Assembly: GCA_900404475.1 (NCBI GenBank)
Contig: OUQQ01000068.1
Span: 1 to 49,831 of the forward strand
DNA: 49,831 nucleotides
DNA from: Spongospora subterranea
Taxonomy: Eukaryota; Endomyxa; Phytomyxea; Plasmodiophorida; Plasmodiophoridae
Direction: 5' to 3'
Made by a program: the position numbers and the translations under genes. Of the stretch, positions 33,414 to 46,290 are shown one piece after another. Positions within the stretch are counted from its first letter, which is position 1. The number at the start of each line of letters is the position of its first letter. Below the pieces are notes generated by a model. That model did no database searches. It was not told the DNA's origin and saw nothing but the letters and a program-made list of their open reading frames with translations.

Positions 33414-36301
33414 ATGCACTGGATCAGCACCTCATCCAATACAATACGACATCAAACCCATCTCGAACAGTATTACGATCGTAATACCAGTTTCGCCACG
33501 TCCTTAATCAATATCGCTCCCCCAATACGATTACCGTCGTTATCGATATCGGACAACACCACACGATATTCACCAAAGGTTCACAGTAATCGTCTGCCCA
33601 TTATCGTCATCATTGTCTGATCGCCACACACAGATCAGGCCATTGGCTGATCGATTAATGAAGCGATTACACGGGAACAGGATACCCATCAAGGGGAACA
33701 CCGATACGACATCGTCATCGTCATCGTCAAAGGGACCCAGAAAGAGACTTGTCGATTTCACCATTGATTTAATCACTGACGATAATATCAGTAATACGAT
33801 ATCGTATCAGATCACCCCGTTGTTATTGTCCATTTCCCCTCGTTATTTCCCCTCGTTATCCACCACCCCCATCGTCATCGCCATCCGACGATCGCCGTTC
33901 CCTGATCGTGCTGTGCTGATCTCAGAGGGTGATGGCGATGGCGATATTGATCCTGTGATCTCCTGTCGTCGTCCAGCCCATCTCACATATAAACTAGTTC
34001 ATGGTGAATCGCGTCTGTTCCAGATGATCATGTCCAATCAGGTTCCTCCTCCTCAAATCCCCAAATCCCAATCCCGTTCATCTCGTGTGTCGTTTATAGA
34101 ACTTCCGCCGCACAACCAGGAACGATTGGAATATTCTCTGGGTCAATGGCAAATCCCGTTCACCAATATTTAACAATTTGATGAAGTTGGTCGAACCGTT
34201 AAACCCATCTCTGTATATGACGATTGTTCTCTGATATCTCAACGATTCCCATCAGGGACCAGAAGGTGAATCGATTCCCGAAGTTGAACGAGATCACGAG
34301 GAAGGACACGCTGTTCAGGAACATATCGCGAATGCAGCAGATTCATGGACGAAAGGTGTTTTAATGGATCACAGGGGGCGATGGGGAGATATATTCCCCG
34401 TTTTAATCGCCTTTAATGGGAATATTCACAATCACCTGTGTGTGTTGAAGGTGGTCAACTTCTTCCCCGAATCGTTCTGTCTTCCCGAAGACGCCAAACG
34501 ACTGACGTTGACCCATGAACGATCCCAATCGACCGCCTTATGGATTGTGAAGCCCTTCGCCAGCTCTCAGGTTATTCCCTCATCTATCGCCATTTCCACA
34601 ACATATCGACACCGTTATCATCACGACCCGATATTGATTTCCCCTTGAGCTCATTCTCGAGGGGTTTTATCATCTCGATCACCTGAAATATGTGTTTGTG
34701 AATAGGGTAAAGGAATAGTGATATCGCGATCATTATCGTTAATATTATCATTATCGCCCTGTATTGTGTCAAAGTCGGTCGTCCTTCTCTGTTCCCAATC
34801 TGTTCATTCCTTGTCGTGAACTCCTGTGCTCAATCAGATATATCGATCAGCCTTTGTTGATCGATCAACACAAGTTCGACATCCGTTGTTATGTTCTGGT
34901 GACCAGTTTCGATCCCCTTCGTCTATATATTTACGAGGACGGATTGGTGCGATTCGCCACAGAGAAGTCGTTCGCCAAACGATGATCCCGTTCATTGTTT
35001 GTCGCTGATTCCTTGGTCTCAGATACGATCTGGCCGATCTCGGTAATCGGTTTGTCCACCTGACCAATACGGCTGTCAACAAACATTCCCCGAACTATAT
35101 CGGGAATTCGGACGCGACCGCCGACGATATTGGGCACAAACGGAGTCTATCGTGGTTATGGTCAACATTAACCGCAAATGGGTAAATCGTTCATCGTCAT
35201 CAGTTTCTCCAAAACGTCATTTCGGTGTTTTCCGAGTTCGACAACAAAAACTGCTTTGTCAAACGGACGTGACCTAGTCGTCAACGACAACACAATCGTC
35301 GTCGGTTTGAGGAATTTGAGTCTGATCGATATCAGGTACAATACTCATTACGCCAAGAAGAGGATACACGATGTTGTGGTGAAGGCGATTATCAGTATTG
35401 AACCGATCGTTAATCTGGCCATGGAATCGGGGAATTTCAATCGCGATTCCTGTTTCGCTCTTCTCGGGTGGGGATCTGAGATTTGCCCCCGTTGACCCCA
35501 TCCTCACCATAGCTCCCTCAATCGATTCTCTCAGGTTCGATATCATTCTCGATCGTCAATTACGTCCCTGGTTACTGGAGATCAACCTATCGCCATCGTT
35601 GAGATGTGATTCCCCTTTAGACCTTAAGACCAAGGTATCGCCGTAATTCCCTTTCGTCGCTGTTCCACAGAGCCAAATCAACATGTTGTGGTTTATTCAG
35701 TCGTCGGTGTTGACCGATACATTGAACATCATTGCGGTAAAGGACGTTGATATGGCCAGACAGAACGTGACCAATGACGGTTCACCATCTGGGTATGTCC
35801 CGATTGCCCGATCGCAACTGGGTATTTCGATTGATTTCACATATCATTGTCGACACTGTCCAGTTATTGTTCAATGAGATCTGGTCTGACGAATGACGTT
35901 GAAGGTATTCAACGGGGTGTCCCAGTCGAACACTGGGAGGGAAATCGGCAAATGATGATCGATCGGTGGCTCTGGTGAAGATCATCACAATGGAAACCGA
36001 ACTGGAATACAGACGGAGAGGGAGATTTATTAGATTATTTCCCACAGAGAATTGGCACATCTATAAACAGCTCATAAGTAGGTTCAACACAAATCACATT
36101 TCATTGGTTTTTGAACGGTTATTGATCGAAACCAGTCTGGTATTGTGTGCGATTCTGGTTGTGAATGGGAGTACATTAGGTGAGAAGACGCGAGCGTTGA
36201 ATGAGATGTTGTGTCTGGGTGTGATATCGAATACGAAATTGGGTATAGGGTCAATTAGGCGCCGGGCGTCATTATCAGGGTATTATAATGAACTGCCGTG
36301 A
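33414..36301 (+). CDS. Tubulin tyrosine ligase-like protein (TTLL4/5 type)
   Basis: Twelve exons give 653 residues: 33414-33578, 33634-34041, 34100-34212, 34256-34355, 34451-34570, 34706-34773, 34838-34966, 35023-35181, 35336-35467, 35535-35634, 35701-35792 and 35926-36301. After about 170 disordered residues the TTL ATP-grasp domain runs through THLTYKLV-like [110 protein letters not shown] and [11 protein letters not shown] with the metal-binding Glu and Asn. A C-terminal FIRLFPT block follows. The closest animal types are TTLL4/5, which start or extend glutamate chains on tubulin in axonemes. The start is set by the first in-frame Met after a stop. Confidence 0.92.
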
Positions 36302-37414
36302 TCAAACACCAGATTAACACGTGTTGGCAATTCAGGACTGATTGGACCCCACGTGTTGTATATTGTGGTGACGATGATAACACGGCGACACCATATCGTG
36401 CGCAACGAACTCGCCGTCGGATTCTGGCACCGATCGCATCGTTGAGATGCGAATAGAAAAGCGGCAGAACCCAATTCCATTTCAATCACATAATAAGGAG
36501 GGACAAGAACATTGTCACAATAGAATATAATATAACAACACTCTTTTCTAAAACTCAAAATATCGCAGATTTGATATCGGTTTATTAACGCGGATCTGTT
36601 ATAATATGGATTAGGGCAGTTGATCATATATACTGAGACCGCGGTCGGAGTTGCGCAGTCCGTGACGGCAATTATCGCCATGACCTCGGTATCAGGTTCT
36701 GAGTATCGGGGTCATAGCGGTATCAGACCGGTTGATGGCGCATCACCAATCGCCTATGACATAAATCGTGTCTGATTGTATTCAGCGATTATGCCATAGG
36801 CGGTTGTGTTATATTATACAGGTATGTGATCTTCTTTGACCGTTTATGAATTCTGTTAAATGAAGATAATAAGTTATCCCTGTCCGAGAGTCCAATCCGC
36901 TTCGGCGGCCGATGGAGACGAACGATAGTTCTGAATAATTATCCACTTTTATTATAGAATATCAAGTGTGAAATGTGATCTGATGAGTCTGTTTTTGTTT
37001 TAGATTGTAAAATATGGCGAATTCACATGATCCATCCGATGATGAGTGTCGTTAACGACCCTAATTTTCTGACACCTCTAATATGAATATATTTGATATT
37101 GACCCATACTCTGAGGATGAATCACCCAAACTTATCTCAATACAACACATATACATGTCTATGGTTTGTTCTCATGTGCTGTGCATTCCGTGATTGGGTG
37201 GTTTTAATTAAATCTAGAATAATCTGTACGATATGCAGTAAAACTGTCGTCGTCTCGGGTGAGATTCGCAGTACGAGTGATGTCAACTGCAAGTAGTTTA
37301 TTACGAATCCACCAGTAGAGGCTCACCACCATCGCCGGGACACCCCAAGTCGGACAAAATATTCTGAGGAGAATGTTTATGTGGATTTTTTAAAAGCGCG
37401 AATGCAGCAAATAC
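36302..37414. other. AT-rich intergenic stretch, no supported gene
   Basis: A 132-residue minus-strand frame (36283-36681) has a Cys-rich composition and no family resemblance. The rest has no good frame. This marks the change from dense cellular genes to the accessory block. Confidence 0.4.
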
Positions 37415-37449
37415 CTATATGCAGCATAGCGAATGCAGCAAATACCTAT
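37398..37449. repeat. 21-bp direct repeat
   Basis: The word beginning GCGAATGCAGCAAATACC occurs at 37398-37418 and again at 37429-37449. It covers the end of the retropepsin frame, whose last residues are repeated past the stop. Confidence 0.8.
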
Positions 37450-37825
37450 CGAAATGACCTTCTGGAACGGGTTGACCGCAGATGTTGATACCTAACGGGC
37501 CGAAAAGATTGCGGCCGATGATCACCCTAACTCGTTTGAGGGGCTGGACGATCTCAAAACGATGCACGAGCGGCTTGGCCCATGTGAACTGGAGCTCGAT
37601 TGATCCTAACCGGGGAACGGAGACGTCGAGTGCTCCGAGCGAGACAGTGCTGTTGGCCGGCAAGGCGATGAACGTTCTGCGAAAGACGGGAGGTAGTGAT
37701 CCTAGCACATCTTCGGGGACGCTGGAGTAGAACGCGCCGCTGTCAATGTAGGCGGGCTCCTGGAGAGTGTCGCCTAACACAACAGGAACGAAGAACCCTG
37801 TTGGGGAATGGTCTGTGGTTGACAC
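37415..37825 (-). mobile_element. Retropepsin (aspartic protease) fragment of an LTR retrotransposon
   Basis: A 136-residue minus-strand frame with the retroviral-type aspartic protease pattern. The active-site triad reads DSG in AYIDSGAFYSSVP, a hydrophobic middle follows, and the C-terminal signature reads VIIGRNLFGPLGI. This is the size and order of Ty3/gypsy protease domains, which cleave the Gag-Pol polyprotein. Neither gag upstream nor reverse transcriptase downstream is found next to it, so it is a fragment. The start of repeat copy A (37870-38106) lies just upstream in the reading direction and may be part of the same element's long terminal repeat or leader. Confidence 0.7.
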
Positions 37826-37869
37826 ATGAACAGTTCGGGGCTGTGACCCTTTCCAATATATTCATCTGT

Positions 37870-38106
37870 GCAACGGCATCATGAGTGGTAGGCGATAGTT
37901 TATCAAACAAACACAGTCAGAGATAATTGAACCTTGAACTACATGTTGAATATATTCACCACCTGGAAAATTGTATTGTTGAAACTGAAACAGAAGACAC
38001 AAGAAAAGTGAGAAGAGAATGAACAGACTATGGATCTGGATTGATGAAGAGAGAACAGAACTACTGGAACAACCGGGAAATGACGTGATCCACAACCCCT
38101 AAACTG
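37870..38106 (-). repeat. 237-bp repeat, copy A (inverted relative to copy B)
   Basis: The reverse complement of this stretch matches 42619-42857 over its whole length with roughly 10-15 percent differences. Both copies begin at CAGTTTAGGGGTTG and end at GTTGC. The similarity stops sharply at each end. It directly precedes the retropepsin fragment on the minus strand, which fits an LTR or leader remnant. A terminal inverted repeat of a DNA element is the alternative. Confidence 0.85.
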
Positions 38107-41100
38107 TGATCCACAATCGTCATCCACCGCACCTCGGTGCAGTATATAACGTTGAATTATTACATTGTGTCGTATCATCAAGGTAGTGATAACTCAGGAA
38201 TACACATGAAATATTGCTGTGATGATTGATAGCGATTCCTGATATTGAAATAGAGAAATACAACAAATCCTCTTGACGACCTTAATCCAGATTTACGAGC
38301 TTGTACAACCAGCGGTCCTGTTGTAGATACGGTTTGCGACAGCAAAATACCAGATAACTAACACAAGAATGGAAAATCGCACTTTTCACAACTCTATTCA
38401 AAAACATGTTTTGAAACAGAATACTTGTTCATTGGGGTGAATATCTTTGGATGATATTATATAACGCCTCTACAGCCTTCTTCAAACGTATTTTTATGAA
38501 TATTATCTCTCCATATATGCGTCTATAGCGGTTGAAAATGCAGCAAATGCAGCACATCCCATGGCACAACCTTGTGGACCGCCACCAATGCTTAACGCCG
38601 CCCCAGTAATGCACCCGGCGACCGCCACATTATATAAATCGTGTTTGGCCCGTTGCTAATGAACATCATCATATTAATAGCCTTGAAAAGTAATATCTGT
38701 ATCTCACCTTTTCTATAAAGCATTCGGTAGCTGAATATATAAGACCAACGGTCGCGAAATTTCTCCCATAGGATTTGCTTTTCGACATCATATCCTTTAG
38801 CGTTAATCTGATTTTTCCTAAAACCAATATCCAATTACTATTTCTGCAATGAAGTAAAACAGGGATAAACAGCACCTCTGTTATTAGCGGCTAAATATTC
38901 TTCACTCATTGACACAGAATGATCCAGTGATCCCATTAATAGACCAAATGCGATACCCATAGCGCCACCTACGTCAGGTCACGTTTCAGGTGGAAGCATC
39001 GTTACACATGCGTCAGTCAGTCAGTGGTATGGCGTTACGATTGCCCAACCGCACTGTAATATTACTGACTACACATGGGACACGACCCCATATCCCCATT
39101 TTACCAACCTACAACGCCACTAAAGATCCCTTTAATGGCACAGTTATCCATGGGATTTAATGTGGCCTGATCCACCGGCTTGATCTCTGATTTAGGCAGA
39201 GTTGGTGGGAGAGAGCCCATGGTAAATCCCAGATAGGTATCACCAGTACTGTCAATGACGATGATGAACCACTCCGCGTCCTCCGTTACTGTGTATGTGG
39301 GTTAACCGCGTGGTTGGGCCCGCCCGTCACAGGGTCACACGGTGGTGCAGTCTGGTTGTCAACACTATCTGATCAGCGACCAGTTGTGCAGATCTCACCT
39401 GTATATCCCCTTTGAAAACTTTAAACGATCGGATTTTGATATTATCTGTTTGAGAAAGTTGCCATGGTGCCATGATTAAGCTGTATTTGATATTTATGTG
39501 GTCGTGAATGAAAATCAATCAAGTTTATTTAATCAGTCCCCGCTGGAAGTGTTTACGTTGGGTTTTCGAGGCCCGCGATTGTTTGCCGCATTACGAGGTA
39601 CATGACCAGTATATCCTGTACAATTCTGGCGACTAGAAAAACAGAAAACCCGGTCATAATCAAATTGGACTTTCTGAATAGTCGAATCAAATTCTTCGAA
39701 AACAATCCAAAAATGTCTAAATCTGTGATATGTGCAAATCGTACAAATTCATTGTGAGCAGCTCGTTCTTATTAGTTTTGATGATGGAATGTATATGTCC
39801 CTGATTATTGGCGGATCCTGGTATGAATCCAGCATATCCCAGCATCCTGATGTTTCTCTTAATCACAAACCATCATTGCAACAATTCCTTATTTGACCTG
39901 TTGGAATTCTTATTTGTACCCAACGACAAATCGTCTTTTAGTACAGGCATTCGGCCAATCGCTCTGTTCTTCAGCGTGATCTGAATGGCAGACAATATCA
40001 GGGGGTTCCTGTTCTCTGAGGTGGTGGATATGTGTTTACATCAGGATCCTGATATTCATGACCGTATGATGAAGTGGCCGTTGTCGGGTGCAATGTCCTG
40101 CCATCAGATGATGGCATCGCGCTTGGGTCACCACAACGCATTGGGGCCCGAGCATTCCATGCATCTGCGTTAAACGCTCCATTATAGGTTGTACACCAGT
40201 GCTTTGTTGACGATTTTCTGAAACAATCTAATTCATCATATCGCTTTCAACCGGACTGAGATCAAACACTGGTTTTTGATCATGTAGTGGTTGTTGTACC
40301 CGTGCATTTCTAGTGTTTTGTCGTTTGTTGGACGGCGATGGGCTTGTATTGGGCGATGATAATCGCCTGGTTTAGTGGCAACACCGATCTGATACGAATA
40401 ACTGCTCATTGGCTGACTATATGAATAACGCCGCTTTGCTGAATCGGCAAAATCGCTATCGGTCTGCAGAGCTGGCTCTGTAAGCGTCGTTGTATATCCA
40501 ACCTGAACAACGCCTCAATTCTCTCAGTCGTTATTCCAATCCCAAATCTTAAGTTAACAGCATGAATGAAGTGTTTAACTTGTAGAATGTTTCGCCTCAG
40601 ACAATACATGAACCACAATTATATTTGATTTGCGTGAACATTGGTGGAGATGATTGTGGGAAAAGCGGTATGATGTTGTCTTAATACTTTGCGACCAATC
40701 GCTAACTCATGTTGTGGAATATATCCCATATAACCAGGTACTCTGGCGCCCAGCATCATCGTATCGATATCTTCCTCCGGTTCAACCGCCATCGTCGCTA
40801 CTCAAATCAGTTTGTGATTCACTCATCCAGTACCCTTGTCCGATCCTATATTCCCCAAACTTGATGACTAAACAAGGTGGACGTTACCTTCTAAGATCTC
40901 AATTCCGATAAATCTGATCCATCTTGAGTGATAATCCTAAACAACTCCCTTGACGTGTTTGGTCAACTGCAGAATGACAAAATAATTGATCTTTCGAGAA
41001 AAAACAACAGTCTGCTGGTGTAGTCGCACAAACAGAAAACAAGATCGCACTGGACCCGTATCGGTGAACATCAAAACTTAATTTCTAAACAGATAACCGA

Positions 41101-42618
41101 TGATGTTCATAACGAAATTCGATAGCGATAGCGAACGAATTAACTACACTCTGGTGGCTATTAAGTCACGATAATGATAACGATAACTGTTTACACGGTG
41201 AAGATGATCAAGTTTGATATTCTATTTGACGATTGTCAGGTTATCATGGTCGGAACATCAATGAACGGAACTGCTCCGGCAAGAATGAAGTGCAAAGTTT
41301 TTGGAGTCTAAACCTTACTGCTCTTGAAGACCTTAATATCACCAAAGCTTTCCAGCTCGTCACCAGTGATGCAGCTGTTGGAATTTTGGAAGTCTCGAGC
41401 ATTGTATATGGGATTGGGACCCCAATAATCATTGTGCAACAAGTTATTATATAGCACACGTTGTCGGTCCTTGTTCGGCTTCCTGGCAGGACGAGACCCG
41501 TTTGGTCGTCTGAAGGTTTTTCTAATAACGGCATGAGCAGACCATCATCAGTAGAACTGCTGTTGTTATCGCAACTACATTCTGACTGTGTTACGACACC
41601 ATTGATTGTTCATGATATATCGATTGTTGACAGTTTGACTGTACCAGGACGAAGTAATCCCGGGAGGATCTAATTGTGATCACTACGATAACTGGCAAGT
41701 CCCATATCGTTATTGTATCGGAACACATAATACTCTTCATGGATTATATCCCATTCAATAAAAGATACTCATAATCTTACGGTCAGCGAACTTGTTGCGT
41801 TGCTTTGCTCCAGCCATAAGGTTTTCGAGTAATTGTCAGAGGGGCTGTTAGCGGTTCGAATTCAGGAATATGTGAACTTAGCCACGTAGAGGCACATATA
41901 AATTGCATCAAATCAGCAGCGGTGCTTGGAACGGTGAATGCAGATATCCTCGAAAAATCATGAGGGCAACCGTGTTCTGGATAGATTTTTCCACAAAATT
42001 TGGCTTTAAGTAAAGTAGGTAGAAAGAGCATCGTGAAGCGTTCGACTTAAGACCAACAATTCCATTAATTTATTTGTTGTGGTTGATTCACTGGCCGCAC
42101 GCTCTTCTCTGGAGCCGACACAACAGTTCACACGTTTTGCCAACATTATTGATATCGCTGGCTTAATTCGTTGGCAACATCAAACGGGCAGATCGGTCGG
42201 TATCTTCCCCAAACTCAAAAAAAAGATTTCAGCAATTGCAATGGTCAAGATGTTTTATTGGTACATCCAGCATTCACAATAAGCTGAGACGATATTGAAC
42301 GGTTTGTCAAGCTCCTAATGGAGGCAGTGGATGGGCCAATGCAGGAGGCATTTTACAGCACTTGAAGTTTTGCAGATGAGTCTCAAAAGTGTCGACATTT
42401 CGAACGTTATACTGGGATTGTGATGTTAAATTAACCATCCTAAATTAAGACTCTGGTTTGATTGCTGGCTTCAACAGGAGAATTGCGCCAGGCTAGTTTT
42501 CGCCAGCCAGAGCCACTTTTTGAATGAACAGTTTGCTAGCGGCTCCCGCAACGACTTTGAACTCATTGAATTTATGCTCGCTTTTTTTACAAGATCTCGC
42601 GAATCGAAAAAACGATGA
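38107..42618. other. Gene-poor 4.5-kb stretch between inverted repeats
   Basis: AT-rich sequence with only short frames on either strand. I found no transposase, reverse transcriptase or cellular family here. The word AATGCAGCAAATGCAGCA near 38540 resembles the 21-bp repeat at 37.4 kb. A plus frame at 41233-41454 and a minus frame at 41244-41534 overlap and neither is recognisable. Confidence 0.45.
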
Positions 42619-42857
42619 CAGTTTAGGGGTTGTGGATCACGTCATTTCCAGATTGTTCCTGTAGTTCTGTTCTCTCTTCATCAAATTCCAGATCTATAGT
42701 CTGTCCATTCTCTTCTCACTTTTCTTGTGTCTTCCGTTTCAGTTTCAACAATACAATCTTCCAAGTGGTGATTATATTCTACATATAGTTAAAGGTTTAA
42801 TTATCTCTGATTGTGTTTGTTTGATAACCTATCGCCTACCACTTATGCTGCTGTTGC
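42619..42857 (+). repeat. 239-bp repeat, copy B (inverted relative to copy A)
   Basis: Matches the reverse complement of 37870-38106. Downstream sequence (from 42858) differs from that after copy A, so only this segment is shared. In both copies a frame passing through the end reads FQFQQYN, then IISDCVCLI and YRLPLM. Confidence 0.85.
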
Positions 42858-43435
42858 GGCCAGGCGGAAGTAGGGAAAACCTGGGAGTACACAGGAGTAC
42901 CCGAACCATAAGAACCAGCGAACATTTGTATACCATACCATACCATCAACACGCCCCGTTCCTATCGTCATGTGATCTACATCCCAAGAAGACTGATGAC
43001 AAGAATAGAGATGCATATATTGAACAAAATGCCAATACAAGTGGCTTCTCAGGATACCCAGATATGTCTTGGGCATGGCAGAATTCTATCGGCGATACGT
43101 TGACGGGCCTCTCCATTCATGAGAGTTGATGTCTGTCTTAGCCGCAAAAGTCGCCAGCTTGCCTAACAGGAAAATGTTTTTGTAAATCACACACAAATGA
43201 AGCCGTCAAGGAAGGGATTACTGCAAGCCAGATCAGGCGCCACGCTAAGCAATACAAACAAGGTCATTTTCAGATAAGGTGATATTTCTGTGCTGGGGAA
43301 ATCAGTCTCCTCGTATCTCATCCATATTTGAAACGGCTGTAGCATTATGGACATTTAGCCAGAAAACACGAATAATATGCTGAAGTCGTTTTGTGTATAA
43401 ACGTTATTAGTGTCCACCCGGTAGGCAATCACAAA

Positions 43436-44312
43436 CTATGTCAAGTACCACACGAATAATCGCTGAGAAGACATGTTCCTGGGGGTGAAAGGGTCGGGAT
43501 AAATGAGTTCAGGTTCATGGCGCTCCCCAAAACATACAAAACGACCTTCTTCACTTCGATATTGTTCAATATTGAGGGGAAAATGAGAACAGGTTATTTG
43601 CTTGGCCTCAAGAACATCTATCAGAGTATTATCAGGAAGGCGTCGTAAGCCGCGAGAATTTCGAAAGGCAACACCAGTAATCGGCATTGCCGATGTCCAA
43701 TGTTTTGATGCATTTCCAACGCCCTTTTCTATTTGGGGAGCGCAATTTCCCCCCAATGTCATCGCTTCTAGAAAATTTCCAGCCTCCCCAAAATACCTAA
43801 TAGCACAACCTGTATTACAAAACGGTGTTCGACAACAAAACGCTCAGCAATACCTCGATGGTGTGTATTTGTGCCCATTCCATCGCATTATAAGGTGAGC
43901 CAGCTCATGAACGAGACAGACTACTAGAAGAAATTTTATTCGTGGCACTTCTGCGCTGGCTGGCGGTAGGAGATTCAGCCTGAGAACTGATATCAGTACT
44001 TCACTATTCAAATAATGAAGCAAGTAGACCAACCTTTCCCTAAAAATGTCGTTAACGATTATAGTTTTCGCTGTTTTTTTCGTGGGAATCGAACCAGACA
44101 TAAAGCTGCCTGTTTGTTCGGGACCAGACTATATTGACCATTGCGATCCGGGACGAAAAATCTCTATCACCAGTCCATTCATTGATTCTATAAACAAAAT
44201 GTGGCGAGGATAGGAATCGATTGGCCACAGTCACTGCCTCTGTTAAAATTGTGTCTCCTTGTGAAGATTCTGTTGAGAACTGCAACCTTGACATTATTGA
44301 TTGAATTCGCAA
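43436..44312 (-). CDS. HELAH zincin-like protein
   Basis: Three exons on the minus strand, 44312-44057, 43959-43854 and 43796-43436, with GT-AG introns of 97 and 57 nt, give 240 residues in one unbroken frame. Residues 1-85 are mixed (ANRFLSSPHFVYRINEW). A hydrophobic helix then leads into HELAH (VVCLVHELAHLIMRWNGHKY), the zinc-binding motif of metallopeptidases. The second exon boundary is followed by FGEAGNFLEAMTLGG, whose Glu is a candidate third zinc ligand, as in gluzincins. The C-terminal half (KGVGNASKHW, MPITGVAFRNS, GRFVCFGERHEPEL) recurs twice at 46.7-47.2 kb. Substrate unknown. I cannot name the family, but HExxH plus a downstream GEAG/ESG element recalls uncharacterised fungal proteins. 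The start Met is provisional. Confidence 0.65.
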
Positions 44313-44605
44313 GGTTCAAATATGACCAAGAAATGGACCGATTACACGGGAACAGTGACCTCACTAGCCTGTTTCACTGGATAGTTTCACTGGCTGGTCT
44401 TATTGTCCAGTTTTACTGCTGCTTTTACAGGCTGGTTTCATTGCCCTAATTCACTACCTACAGCTATAATGAAGTTTGATTGTCTAAATCTGTTCCGATG
44501 ACCGCAGTTTTCCGTTCAAGTAAAACAAGCCACTGAATAATTCATCAATCGGTTATAAACATAAGGACGCGAAGGAAGTAGTCGAACGTACACAAATACT
44601 CATCT

Positions 44606-46265
44606 GTGTCAAGCAATTTAGAGTGGAACGCAAGCGCCAAGCAAATCAAGAAGAAGAAGACGTGCTCGCAATGCCTCATACTGGAATGTTCAGCTAAGGA
44701 TTATTGTGGGCGGAAAAAATGTCACATATGTGGGGAGGAAACTGATCAGGCTTCTTTATGCCCAAATAAAGATGCACCAGACAAATGGGTCACGCCATTG
44801 CAGATGTTATCAAATGAAACAGTCCAGGAAAACAGAAAATCGACATGTCAATTGCGGATTGCAAAAAAGTCAAATTCAAACGAATGCAATGACCCGACAG
44901 TACAATCCAAACAAAAACAATTCAACCAACTGCAGAAAGAAATTAGGAACGGATTCCACCCGACATATGCAAACAAGAAATACATATTTTTGAGCGGAAT
45001 CGGGATAGGAAACTGTGCTCTGGAAGCGATCCGAACTTCTGTGGCCATTCCCAACTCATCCGTGCAACAACTGAGAAAGAATATCTGTCAATACGCCAAA
45101 AACCCAAAGAAAGGGGGTATGCTAGCACAGACTATATTGAACTATGGAGGATCATAAACTGGGTGATTACCTCGATATGATGCGAAAAGATTGTCAATGG
45201 GCTGGACTATTCGAGCTGACAATAGCGGCACTCATGTTCAAACCCAACATCATCATAAGAGCAATTCAGCAAAGCCGTTTATCACAAATATCCGAATAAC
45301 TCCTTTGAAACTCAGCAATATCATAGAATGGAAAACGACGCTACACTTATTGCACCATAAGCAGGAAAGACCATCGATCCCAATGGAACACAACAGTCTC
45401 AACCACTATGCAACTCTATTCCCGATAAGACTAGACTCCCGAAGCGTAGACATCAATAACCTGATGACAGAAGAACAATGTGAGCAGTACATCTTCCAAT
45501 ACAACGACCATGCCACTAAACAGCAAAACGACAGACAAAATCCAGACACAACCATTGAAGTACACAGCAAACATAACTCCAGATTAAAACAAAACATAGA
45601 GTCGTCAGCTAACCACGACTGTAGGGACCTGCTAATAAACAGCAGGGAAAAACAGACCAAGCAAGACCCTTAGGCAAAAAACGACTCACCCCATTCTGCA
45701 TCAAAAATGAGAAATCTGGTAAGATGGACGAAAAGAAATACAAACGGCTAAAGGCACGGCCAAAAAATACGAGGAATTTGGAAAAAGTGCCTGAAGTTCA
45801 AGGTCATAAACCCAAGCGGAGACGCATCAACGAAAATGAGCACGAATAAAGCCACATCGTACATATCTCATCAGCGGTCCAACCATTTCCAGGACCCAAC
45901 CAAACTCTCCAGCATAGACCAATGCAATAGAATTTCCCATTGGATCAAACCTCATCAAAATAATCTACAAAGTATTTGCAGGTAACTCGCCTATCAAACA
46001 AATACTGGTAAAGCAGCTACCAGTACAGATGATACCTCCCATCAGCGACTATGAAAAAAACAAACCGCATTACCAATTATTTTGACACGAAACAAAATAC
46101 GAGTCTCTTTAACAGGGCATAAATTAGATTGCCAATCGCGACTATCGAATTGCACAATGGAATGCAGGGCGGCTAACGGAGATGACGGCACATGAACTCG
46201 TTCGGTATTTAAACAAACACAGAATAGATGTTATATTGCATATTCGAACTAGGGCACAGAAGAAG
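44606..46265 (+). mobile_element. Degenerate OTU-domain non-LTR retrotransposon fragment
   Basis: Plus-strand remains read in order. A Cys-rich zinc-finger region lies at 44660-44770 (CSQCLILECS, CGRKKCHICGEE). An OTU-type cysteine protease domain lies at about 44985-45420, with catalytic Cys in GIGIGNCALEAI, helices YLDMMRKDCQWAGLFELTIAAL, and His in NSLNHYATLFP. Basic low-complexity sequence follows. At about 46135-46260 there is the start of an AP-endonuclease domain (RIAQWNAGRL, ELVRYLNKHRIDVIL). This order fits the coding region of a LINE-type element. Frame changes near 45150 and 45290 and stops near 45670 show that it is broken. No reverse transcriptase follows; the copy is cut off where gypsy integrase sequence begins at about 46290. 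Confidence 0.7.
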
Positions 46266-46290
46266 AATAGCCGGATTCTCAAACTATCAC

